The position numbers and the translations under genes were made by a program. The notes beneath the pieces were generated by a model. It made no database searches and was not told where the DNA came from. It worked only from the letters and a program-made list of their open reading frames with translations. Positions 33,701-42,744 of a stretch of DNA of 64,000 nucleotides are shown piece by piece. This DNA is from Allantophomopsis cytisporea (taxonomy: Eukaryota; Ascomycota; Leotiomycetes; Phacidiales; Phacidiaceae). Numbering within the stretch: the stretch's first letter is position 1; every line of letters begins with the position of its first letter. The stretch lies in assembly GCA_024752435.1 (NCBI GenBank), contig CP103037.1:2480001-2544000 (forward strand), given 5' to 3'.

Positions 33701-35815
33701 CCTCCCAAGCAAGAACTATCCAAACCAAGAGTACGCGTGGAAACGGGCACGACAGGGTTAAGAACAGCCGCCCCATACTGCAAAGGTATCCCTCCCCATT
33801 TCATCCAGTCAGCTCATACCGCAGACAGGGAACCTTGGGTGGGCGTCGACCCAATTAGAGCCGCAAATGCAAGTGAGCTGGATGTGATTGCTCGATGTCA
33901 GTGTGGACGCTTCTGACAGGGGCTGGAGAAAGACAATGTCTTCCATACCTTCTTCCATCCTTCTAACTTCCGCCCGGACCTAAGACATCAACCAAATGTA
34001 TCGAGAAGTCATGGATGGCCAAGAACGCCGACGGTAGGAATAAGAGCTTAAGAGTAAGGTAGAACGCCATTTAGCACGCTGGTGCTACGGAATTCAGTCC
34101 TTTTTGGAAGGGGAAGATAAGCCATCGAGTCTGGGGTGAAGTACTAGGGAAATTCCTCATAACTTAGAGTCATGGGCGATGCTTCACAATTTACCGCGAC
34201 TACAGAATTCTCTTTTCAGAAGATCACTGAACATTACAAACCCGTCCACCATACCTTACCTGACGAGATTGTTCAAGTACATACATAATACGTACTACTA
34301 GACTATAGTCCTGATCATGGACATTTCGTCCCAGCTAGGAACACCCCTTGAGATGCAGCGATGTGTGATGAACAGTTCACCTCAAAATATCCACATGACG
34401 AGCAACACCTTGTAAAGCATGACACAAACCATGGCACAAGAGAACAGAACTGCGTTGGCTGGTGAAGGAAGCGCTGGGCCATTGGTCTATTCTGTACGGA
34501 GCCATATAAATGATTGTGACGGCGTACAACAATCATGCTCCATTCTCATTCATTGATCTAGAATAACAAATACTGTACCTAGAGCAACCAAAATGAGGAG
34601 CAAAGTAAATCAAACTTTGAACCTATCAACACTCTTTTCAATTTCTCTTTAAAGTCCGCTAGAGAAATAAAATTGGCAAAATGTGCAATTGACAGTTAAT
34701 AGCCAATCCGTGGCCTTTCTCCAAAGTGTTTATGGGGGGACTCCTGATCGCCTCCCTATCGCTAGGTACCATGGCATCGTCCGAACACAAGGCTCCACGT
34801 CTAGCGCACAGGAAGTCGAGTGACTCTAAGAGGAGGAGCACTGGCCCCTCTCACTCTGACTCGACTCCCTCCTCATCCTCCTCATCATCATCTCCACCCC
34901 TTCTTCTGCCATCCCCTCCCCTCTCTCTGACAACATTGTTGCTGATCAAACGGTATGCCGTTGCTTAGACCATCACTATGAACACACTACTGGACGCTTT
35001 GCCGAAGTAACGTAGAACAAACGACCCGTGTCGCCGTAATCTTCCATCGAAGATCAACTGATATTCTAGAAACACGCAATTTCCGACATTTCATAACCGT
35101 CCACCGCCAAAGAACAAAATGAGAGAAGAAGAGGAGGAGGACAAGAAGTAAAAGGGACAACAGCGACCTTGTAGAAATCATACTTCAACTTTGACTCGTT
35201 TTATCATTGAACTGCTGTTTTACATGTATTTTGTACACATGACGATGTGCATATATGCTCGCCTGAGATAACCAAACATCATAACTACGTACATACTCCA
35301 ATATGTTGAGTGAGGGCTGAATTAAAGTATGCTTATCAGTGTGGAAACATGGCGGTTGCGTTGCTGTGCGTGATGTGTGGAAATTACAACATACTACTCC
35401 CGTTGTAGCCAACTTGTACGTTTTGATGGATCTGCTCTCAATATTCAATACGTGCAGAATTATCCAATATATCTAATATCCATCTAAGTAAGTCTCAGAG
35501 TGGGTGCTGTATTACATATCTTTTTGAGAAAAGTCCGTTTTGAGAAGCTCTCGAGCTCGTAAATTCGCACGCACTATATGAAAGGGGTTATGACGCACTC
35601 AGACTCTCCCCTAGAAGCCCATTGGTCTTGATTCTTCAAATTCTAAAGCTAAATAGCCATGTTACTGACAGCTAGTGAAGACATGACAGATATGCACTTT
35701 AAAGTATGAAATTCGATATGCCATACTACGGGCGGGCATAGCAAAGTGCATGAAGAACGGGTAGATTCCGAGACATCTTCCATGTCACCTTATCGGATTT
35801 TGGTACTCGGGTACT

Positions 35816-36982
35816 TTATTCGGAAGCGATTAAAGGTTCATCGTTTTCATCTTCAACGTAGACCCTCTTTCCATCCACATTCTGTTCGACCTCCTTCACA
35901 AGGCTCTCCATGAGATCCTTATCTCTGCCAACTAGTGTGACGGTGTTGTGCTTCTTTCCCCACCTTGGATAGCTGCCGACCTTGATGCCCTTTGGTTCAA
36001 CTCTGCCGGCTAAGTCTGTCAGATATGGTGCAACAGCACTCTCAGCCATTGGGGTTGAAACAAGAATTCTATGAATACCCTTTCCTTCCGGATCAGTCAA
36101 CCTTGGAAGGAGAAGAGGCTTCATGCCATCCAATAGCTTCTCAAAAAGTCTTGGAACTCCAGGAAGGATATGCACATTTCCATTAACCACAGAGATTGGA
36201 ACCCAAAGGCTGTCATCGACAAAGTGTATCTGATATTTCTCTTCACGAGCATCATCCCATGGGATCTCAACCATTCGGAGTTTGGCCTTGCGAGCTGGAG
36301 AGTCTTCCTCCCAGTTGAAGTTCGGCTGCGAAGGATGCGGCTTAGATAGCTTCTTCATCTTCGAGTAGGCTTCCTCGTGAAGTTTCAGAGGAAGCTCAAA
36401 AGCCTTCGCGATCGACTGGTAGGTAATATCATCATGTCTGAGAAAAGCCGAGTCAGTACAGCGTAGCTAAGCCTCTTCTCAATAATCTCACGTTGGACCA
36501 ATTCCTCCACTTGTAACAACGAAGTCGTAGTTATTACTCATACGCTTTGTGGCTTCAATGATTTCGCTTTCGTCGTCCGCAATTACCTCTACTCTCTTTA
36601 GATTCATTCCCAGAGAGAAGCAGAATTTTGCCATATACGCCTGCAGTCTTATCAGTCTTGTTCTAGTCGACAATTGGTGAACATTGTATACTCTATACAT
36701 ACGGAATTTGTATCCACGGTCTATAACCATCATCATTAGCCTTTTAGATTTAGACTCGATGGTGTAACTCCGGACACATACCTTTCCACCAAGAACCTCA
36801 TCTCCAATGATCAAACATGCTGCCGTATGAACAGTTCTCGTCGCCCTGTCATCCGCGGAGGATGATAATGATGTCATGACGTGACTACTAAAGCTACTCA
36901 AACCAGCTGCAGCAGAGGTATGCACGTAATTCGGAAGAGGGCGAGAGAAGTGCTTCACTACCTGTGATAACCTAGAGAGCAT
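35816..36982 (-). CDS. MoaB/Mog-type molybdopterin-binding domain protein
   Basis: Four exons, 36982-36782, 36720-36703 (18-nt microexon), 36640-36492 and 36437-35816, with introns of 61, 62 and 54 bp, give 329 residues. The MoCF_biosynth fold is clear: TAACLIIGDEVLGGK, then TVDTNSAYMAKFCFSLGM, VIADDESEI and FVVTSGGIGPTHDDITYQSIAKAF. It resembles the N-terminal domain of eukaryotic FAD synthase (FLAD1) and CinA-like proteins. It lacks the PAPS-reductase-like FAD synthase domain, so a role in molybdenum cofactor synthesis is not implied. The microexon encodes TVDTNS, part of the conserved (T/D)TN motif, which proves that it is needed. The first ~45 residues are Ser/Arg-rich and may be a mitochondrial presequence. 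Its exact reaction is unknown to me. Confidence 0.85.
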
Positions 36983-37261
36983 CTAGTGAGAGTTGAGGGT
37001 GATCTGTGTGGGCTTGTCGATAACGCGATTGTGTTCTGGGGCTCAAGTCTTGTCATTCCAAACTACATAGGCGAGCCACATCGCGGGATGGAGCTCTGGT
37101 GGGGCCGACGAGGGGCATACAGCACTACATACATACGTAGCTCAGAAACGGCCCCTCGATCGCCTGCTTACACCCGCAACTCCAGTCGTATCAAAAGCAA
37201 AACACAGAACGACTATTAGGCATCGTCAATATTTCACATATCCACCCAAATCTTTGGCAAG

Positions 37262-37869
37262 ATGGTAAGCATATAATAAATTCAGTTCCCTAAGAGCCAT
37301 AACTGATTCTCGCGCGCCAAAGGCTTCCGAATCAAGGCTGTATACTTTCTCCCAAGAGTCCAAGGACCACCTCCGCAAATTTCGTCTGGGAACATCTCGG
37401 TCAAATGACCCTCAAGCAGTGATTTGTATGTACGTTTTTCATGGCTTCACTGAGCGCTCAACTAGTCTGGTGTTAACTTTCGATGATAGATATGATTGAT
37501 AAGAACACCCTGGAAATTAAACAAGATGAGGACAAAGTTGTATACAAGGACCTCGAATCGATAGGCGAAGATCTTCCAGATCACTCACCAAGATTTGTTC
37601 TTTTGAGTTATCCACTGACCTTGGTTTGTATTTGCCTGAGAAGACTGGGATTTCACTGCTAATACGCGACTGTGTAGCCTTCTGGCAGGTTGTCCGTACC
37701 ATATGTCCTCATATATTATCTTCCGGTGACGTGCAATGCCGAATTACGTATGTTATACGCATCGGCGAAAGAGCTGATGAGGAACACGGCTGAGGTGGGG
37801 AGGGTTCTCGAAATCGACTCTGTAGATGATTTGGAGGACATTCCAAAAACCCTAGGGGCCGCTGATTAA
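37262..37869 (+). CDS. GMF1: Glia maturation factor homologue (Aim7/Gmf1), ADF-H domain
   Basis: Four exons, 37262-37264, 37323-37425, 37490-37623 and 37678-37869, give 143 residues. The first exon holds only the ATG, directly followed by GTAAGC; introns are 58, 64 and 54 bp, the last with a GTTTGT donor. GMF proteins have the cofilin (ADF-H) fold but act on Arp2/3, debranching actin filaments at endocytic patches. The sequence SRLYTFSQESKDHLRKFRL, QAVIYMIDKNTLEIKQDE, FVLLSYPL, SGRLSVPYVLIYYLP, ELRMLYASAKELMRNTAEV matches GMF rather than cofilin, as does the size. It is divergent from the MoaB/Mog-domain gene with 279 bp between starts. Confidence 0.9.
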
Positions 37870-38275
37870 AGGAGGACTCAACAACAACAACGATTAAACA
37901 CAGCTACAGATTTGAGGCAAAAACTCTTCATTATTGGGCGACTGTGGGCATCGAGTTACACCACGGAGTAATCAAGACATGGCATATTTCAACGTTGATT
38001 ACTACCTTCCTAAAGACTTTTGAAATATGTTGGTTACAGTGCGATACTTGATCATGATTCTGGAGCATCCTTCTTTTCCTTCTTCAGTTTTTCTCAAAGT
38101 AACTACACCGAAGCTCTCTTCTAAATGTTTGGATCAGTCGTGGATGACGACAATCAAGGCAAGATGACTTTCTATTTCTCTTCTGCTATCCGGCTTATTC
38201 ATATTTGAGGCTTCACAAGAGCCACTTTAAATGCCAGCTCTTGACCTCCAAGTTGTTCCTTTCTCTGTGTTCTCC
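37870..38275. other. Convergent intergenic region GMF1 / Zn2Cys6 gene
   Basis: These 406 bp lie between two stop codons; nothing further is recognised. Confidence 0.5.
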
Positions 38276-39946
38276 TCAGTAGTTCGGCGCGTTTGTAATA
38301 GTCATTATTTCGTCGCAGCCCATACATAACAGGAGGTTACCACTAAAATTGATGTTATGAGGGCCTTCATCAACTGGTTTTTCACAGAACGGACAGCCTA
38401 GAAGCCCATCCCATCCGATATCTGGCCTACGGGCAAGTTCATCTGATATGGTTTTTGCCCGTGTTTTGATAGCTCCTGGAATCTCATTCAAATGAGGCCT
38501 GCAGTATCGGTAATTTCTGATCCTGTTTTCACAAGCACACGAATGTCCAACAACACCCCTATCTGCCTTGCCTCGGAATAGCACCGCACATCGGTTACAA
38601 AGCGAAGGACGTATCATAGTTTCATTCCAGTACAGCTGGTCAATTCCTTCTTTCATACTTTCATCACAATTCTCGCACACCCAGTGAGGATGATTCGCAT
38701 CATGCGCCTGGTTCTGACAACCACGACATTGCCATGTGTTTCCGCATCGGTAGCGTTGCCAGTCCGGCCCAAGAGTTTCGTCGCATGAAGCTCTGATAGA
38801 GTCAGGAGTAGGCACTGGTTTCGCTGCTCTTTCTCCTTGTCGCAAAGGTGGCATGCCTGGGAGTACAGCTCTCCTGAATCTAACATAGCTATCTGGAGGG
38901 GCTTGTTGACTTGGAAGAGGCCGCGTTTGTGGGCGTGCTATACGTGTGCGTATTGGAAGTGAAAAGCTGTTATCTCGGAAACCGGGGAGGTCGGTATTTC
39001 GAGACCTCTTTGATTGATGCTGCAATGCTGGATCAATGACAGACTCCCAGTCCAGCTGCTGGCCGGCGGGATTCGAGGGCCGATCTGGGTTTTGACTCCT
39101 TTCATCTTCCAGACGTTCATGTAGTCTCGACAGACGTTGCTCCTCGTCACCCACTATTTGTGCGCTCCTCGAATTGGGTGTAGGTTTTGGATGAGTAGCC
39201 ACCACCATGTCCCGAGAGCTAAGCCCCCTTCCTTCGGAGATGTCATATTCAATTCTTTGGCTATGTTTCCGTTGAGCTGATACGACATTTGCGGGCAGGG
39301 CAGAACGCAGAGCAGGATCTACCGGGCTTGGACGAGTACATTGTATTGCTCGTCGCTCGCATCGAGTACATGGAATCGTGCCATCACATTTCAGATGGAC
39401 CCTTACGCATTCTGCACATCGTGTACCCGGAGCATTGCGGGTTCGCAATCCACCCGAAACTATTGGCATACTGGGTTCCGCCTTCTTTTCTGCTCTACCT
39501 CTGCTCTTTGCTCCTCCTTTCTTTGATACTCTTGGCCCACGGGAGCTCTGGATAGTTCGGTGGAGGAATGCATCAACCTCGGAATGTCTGCGGGGATTTG
39601 TCCTATCATTTCCTACTCCAGACTTTCGATTCCTCAAGACCATGCTATGGTCCGAGTGTTCTACAAATTCAGACTGTTGTCTAACGCCGGTAGCTGAAAT
39701 TTGTGAATAATCTCCATCTGCCTCTGCAGATCTCTTCTGGTATTTTCTATGGCGAGCCTTCCGTTCTCTTGCCTCCGCGCGGTTCTCACCTTCTTGTTCT
39801 TCATCTTCCTCTTCATTGTCTGCATTGGCACGCTTCCTGGAGCGCAGAACCGGGGGGCTGTATCTGTCTGTAGGCGTATTGTTACGGGGCCCGCCGCCAC
39901 CTCCGGGCGGAGGAGGGGGTCCGGCTCCTGATGCAAGGGTTGCCAT
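38276..39946 (-). CDS. Zn2Cys6 protein with extra C-terminal cysteine-rich module
   Basis: An intact frame of 556 residues starts at 39946. The N-terminal region is low in complexity (poly-Pro/Gly, then an acidic EEEDEEQEGE tract and basic RERKARHRKYQKR). A fungal binuclear cluster, CAECVRVHLKCDGTIPCTRC..C with CX2CX6CX5CX2CX6C spacing, sits near residue 180 and should bind DNA. There is no fungal_trans middle homology region that I can see. The last ~170 residues hold a second cysteine/histidine-rich stretch: CRGCQNQAHDANHPHWVCENC, CNRC, HSCAC, YCRPH, CPFC and CMGC. This is probably one or more zinc-binding modules. Targets are unknown. The zinc cluster call is firm, while the function as a transcription regulator is inferred. 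Confidence 0.85.
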   Translation of the reverse strand: MATLASGAGPPPPPGGGGGPRNNTPTDRYSPPVLRSRKRANADNEEEDEEQEGENRAEARERKARHRKYQKRSAEADGDYSQISATGVRQQSEFVEHSDHSMVLRNRKSGVGNDRTNPRRHSEVDAFLHRTIQSSRGPRVSKKGGAKSRGRAEKKAEPSMPIVSGGLRTRNAPGTRCAECVRVHLKCDGTIPCTRCERRAIQCTRPSPVDPALRSALPANVVSAQRKHSQRIEYDISEGRGLSSRDMVVATHPKPTPNSRSAQIVGDEEQRLSRLHERLEDERSQNPDRPSNPAGQQLDWESVIDPALQHQSKRSRNTDLPGFRDNSFSLPIRTRIARPQTRPLPSQQAPPDSYVRFRRAVLPGMPPLRQGERAAKPVPTPDSIRASCDETLGPDWQRYRCGNTWQCRGCQNQAHDANHPHWVCENCDESMKEGIDQLYWNETMIRPSLCNRCAVLFRGKADRGVVGHSCACENRIRNYRYCRPHLNEIPGAIKTRAKTISDELARRPDIGWDGLLGCPFCEKPVDEGPHNINFSGNLLLCMGCDEIMTITNAPNY

Positions 39947-40885
39947 TTCTTCTACTCGCTGTCAATTGTTAACAGCACGTGATACAATCGATATAGGTCG
40001 CGGGGTGTGCATGAGTGACTTGCATAGTAATGGTTTCGTTGTCTCATTTGTAGACATTATGCATCAAGTATATACTGCATGGATAAGCTCTTTGTTGTGC
40101 CTCTCGGGGCCTTTCTTTGTTCCGATGTATTCTTTCAGATAGGGATTTAAGTCTACTACTGCTCAAGAGGAGATGCTCATTCCGGATCATAAGAGGCTTG
40201 TTCTTTGAAGAGCACAACAAAGGAAAGAAAACACTCTACCTTTTTCAAAGGCACAACTGTTTTGATGTTTACACTATACGTTGATTGCCGATTGTATGGC
40301 GGATCACTTTTACAAATGGATAACATTATCTGGTTGAACGCTGTACTAAGTCTCTACGAGTTTGAAATAGTAGGGGTTGGACTTTTTCTTTCTTCTTCTT
40401 CTTCTTCTCGACTCCAAGTATGTAGATGTCTGTTGTGTTCTACGCGTCTATTCTATATTCTTTTTTGAGATATTCGACATATTAGACTAAGGAAGAACAT
40501 CATATAATCATCGCCTGAGATGGGACCTAACAACTTTTGGGCACATGTTGTATTACCCAGTAATTACATCTATCACGCCGTTGCTCTACATGTGTACTAA
40601 TTACCAATTTAATAAGTTGAATAACCACGTACCAGCCATACTACAGACCATTACCAATTTAAGGGCAAATATGCCTCTCGCTTCTACAAGATATAACCTA
40701 GACTTAACTGTGTTCCAAATATTGGTATGTGTCTCATATCGTGATCTTGGAAACCTGGTTCAATGTTAGAATTACTTCTGAGGCATTTCATGCTATTAAT
40801 TAACCATGCGCAGTTTCTTCTCGCGTAATGTGCTACTACTATATAATAGAATAAGGTTGTCGGGCTTCAGCAATAGCCAGCTATC
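39947..40885. other. Intergenic region between the Zn2Cys6 gene and tRNA-Gln(CTG)
   Basis: This holds the promoter of the Zn2Cys6 gene and AT-rich DNA upstream of the tRNA. A TTCTTC run lies near 40391-40408. No supportable gene is seen. Confidence 0.5.
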
Positions 40886-41010
40886 GGTTGCGTAGTGTAG
40901 TGGTTGTAAGTAACGCCAATAAGCGATTATGACTTAGCATCATTTAACAATTCAAATAGATCACGACAGATTCTGATTCTGTAGATCCCGGTTCGATTCC
41001 GGGCGCGACC
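40886..41010 (+). tRNA. tRNA-Gln(CTG) interrupted in the D-loop
   Basis: Removing 40906-40959 leaves a 71-nt tRNA with every arm paired. The acceptor is GGTTGCG with CGCGACC, and the D-arm GTGTAGTGGTTATCAC has G18-G19 and A14/A21 in place. The anticodon stem ACAGA/TCTGT has a 7-base loop TTCTGAT (anticodon CTG at 40973-40975, reading CAG), the variable loop is AGAT, and the T-arm is CCCGG-TTCGATT-CCGGG. Box A (TAGTGTAGTGG, 40893-40903) and box B (GGTTCGATTCC, 40990-41000) are intact, and a T5 terminator follows. There is no insertion at the canonical 37/38 site. The insertion instead falls between T20a and A21. The gene is either functional with an unusual intron or a cleanly interrupted tRNA copy. 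Confidence 0.88.
40906..40959 (+). other. 54-bp GT-AG intron-like insert in tRNA-Gln
   Basis: It starts GTAAGT and ends AAATAG. It contains TTTAAC near 40943-40948, a possible branch site about 12 nt before the 3' end. Its length falls within the 45-84 bp of most protein-gene introns in this window. The boundary is unambiguous, because shifting it by one base loses the conserved A21 of the tRNA. Confidence 0.8.
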
Positions 41011-41022
41011 TTCTTTATATCA

Positions 41023-41027
41023 TTTTT
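41023..41027 (+). terminator. RNA polymerase III terminator of tRNA-Gln(CTG)
   Basis: A TTTTT run lies 12 nt after the tRNA 3' end, with further T-runs at about 41032 and 41041. It is the expected Pol III stop. Confidence 0.75.
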
Positions 41028-41448
41028 GTTATTTTTGTTGTTTTTTTATCTCCACATCCTTCCTATACTCGGATGAAGCCACTGTCCAGGGCATTTATAT
41101 TTTTGAACCATATCATTTCCCAACTTTCAAACCATACATTCCATGGTGCAAACTGCGCCTTAGAACCCATGCCCCCTCGTTCCTTCCAAAAAAAGAAAGA
41201 AAAAAAAGAGCCCCTGACCTTACCTACACATGTGTCATTACTATCACCATGGATCGCTGGCTGCTGGCTCTAGAATCGAGCTTTCCTTCAGATAGATCTT
41301 TTGAGAGTGCAATAGCAGCGGCAACAGATGCTCGCGTCTGCATATTTAGCAGCAGGTCCAAGTACATAACGTATCTTGAGCAGACAGACTTTCCGCTGGG
41401 TAGCTTGCTGATGGGGGCGTTTCGTATCTTGTCTTCTATAGTCAAGAA
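41028..41448. other. Region between tRNA-Gln(CTG) and the 431-residue protein
   Basis: These 421 bp hold T-runs, an A-rich AAAGAAAAAAAAG tract near 41198 and overlapping short ORFs on both strands (41224-41452) with no family signature. No gene is called. Confidence 0.4.
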
Positions 41449-42744
41449 TTAAGACATCTCTTGCAAATGCGTTGTACTTAAGGTAGGCGTGGAAGCAACA
41501 GGTATAGGATGAGAAGGAACACGGCTATAGGCAAGAGCCGGGGCGTATATGGCAGCAGATGAATATGGTGACCTCGAAGGCCTACTATGAGCACTGATGT
41601 CCTCCCGTGGACGCGTGGAAGGCAGGATAGAAGGATGCCTGTGACAACAAGGGCCAGAATTGACAGCGGTTGAATGTGAATGTGCGAGTGCCGGTGGATC
41701 AGAATTAGGATAGTCACTTCTAAAAGTCAATAAAGGTGTTTGTAGACTAGGAGCTATTGGAGCATAAGTTCCACGATTGTTGCGTCTATGGCCATCATTA
41801 TCTGGATGGATGGATGGATCGATGGCGTCGTTATACACGCTCTGGATGTAATGTGGAGATAGAGGGCGAGTTTGAATGTGAGGCGTATCAGGGTATGAAA
41901 ATGAATAAGTGTGAGGAGTAGTGCCGCGAGAGCGACTGTCGTCATCGACCGCACCTAACCGAGTACCAGATCCAGAACCCGAACCAGAATCAACGCCAGC
42001 ATCAAGTCCAAGTGACGGGCCCATTTTCTTACTACCTCTCCGGAAACCCATGTGTTTTGATCTGCTGTGGCCATGTGAGGAATGCCATTTGCTGAACCGA
42101 GGTGAATCATGTTCAACTCCACCAAATTCCTCAAGATTTCTGTCCGCGATATCTTCACCATAATTCCGAAATCCAGTGGCCGTAGATGCCCGTTGACTCG
42201 ACCCAGGTTTAACTATGTCTTGGGCGACCAGCAAATCAATATAAGATGAACGGAATCTGGGCATCATATTCTCCAAGGAGCGCGTACGTGATGAAAAAAG
42301 TAGCGATGGTCGCAATTTCTCAAGATCTTCTGCTTCGATGTTGATCGAGAGCGGTGCTGCTGGCTCCACATTGGCGGTCTTGAAAAGTGTTGGCTTCACG
42401 TAGAATCCAGATCTTGAGTGATCTTTGGCCGAGGAGAGTCCGTTGGATTTATCGACTCGTGCAGGGCGTATTGATGTCTTTGTATGCCGTCTAACAGTCG
42501 ACTGTCCACGATATCGCGCAATTGGAGGTGGTATTGCGGATTCAATCTCATCCTCATCGTCTTCCTCCACATTGCTGTCTTCAGCTTGTCGACTCTCTGG
42601 TGTATCTCGCAATGATTGTATGCCTGGTCCATTCCCTGGCGCTGGGTATATGCCCCTAACAGGTGGCTGACTGGCTACAGCTGTCTCGTAGGATTGTGCG
42701 AAGGTGCTGTTTCGCGAGAAGAGGTTCTTTATCTTCGCTTCCAT
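41449..42744 (-). CDS. Uncharacterised fungal protein, 431 residues
   Basis: This is an intact, intronless frame. I do not recognise a domain. The N-terminal half has the more complex sequence: KIKNLFSRNSTFAQSYETAV, an acidic EEDDEDEIES patch, then a LEKLRPSLLFSSRTRSLENMMPRFRSSYIDLLVAQDIVKPG block that looks the most conserved-like and helical. The second half is Ser/Pro/His-rich, with a GSGSGSG run, and is probably disordered. There is no signal peptide or membrane segment. Length and codon-like composition support a real gene; function is unknown. Confidence 0.7.
   Translation of the reverse strand: MEAKIKNLFSRNSTFAQSYETAVASQPPVRGIYPAPGNGPGIQSLRDTPESRQAEDSNVEEDDEDEIESAIPPPIARYRGQSTVRRHTKTSIRPARVDKSNGLSSAKDHSRSGFYVKPTLFKTANVEPAAPLSINIEAEDLEKLRPSLLFSSRTRSLENMMPRFRSSYIDLLVAQDIVKPGSSQRASTATGFRNYGEDIADRNLEEFGGVEHDSPRFSKWHSSHGHSRSKHMGFRRGSKKMGPSLGLDAGVDSGSGSGSGTRLGAVDDDSRSRGTTPHTYSFSYPDTPHIQTRPLSPHYIQSVYNDAIDPSIHPDNDGHRRNNRGTYAPIAPSLQTPLLTFRSDYPNSDPPALAHSHSTAVNSGPCCHRHPSILPSTRPREDISAHSRPSRSPYSSAAIYAPALAYSRVPSHPIPVASTPTLSTTHLQEMS

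Larger units (their letters stand above)
32407..35815. other. 3.4-kb region upstream of RAS1
   Basis: This is the longest gap in the gene-rich core. It holds a purine-pyrimidine tandem repeat (32675-32732), a perfect 12-bp palindrome GTACCTAGGTAC at 32964-32975, a TC microsatellite at 33681-33700 and a TCC/TCA-rich tract near 34870-34910. None of the ORFs has a family signature or intron-supported structure. Part of it is presumably RAS1 promoter and 5' leader. Confidence 0.45.
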
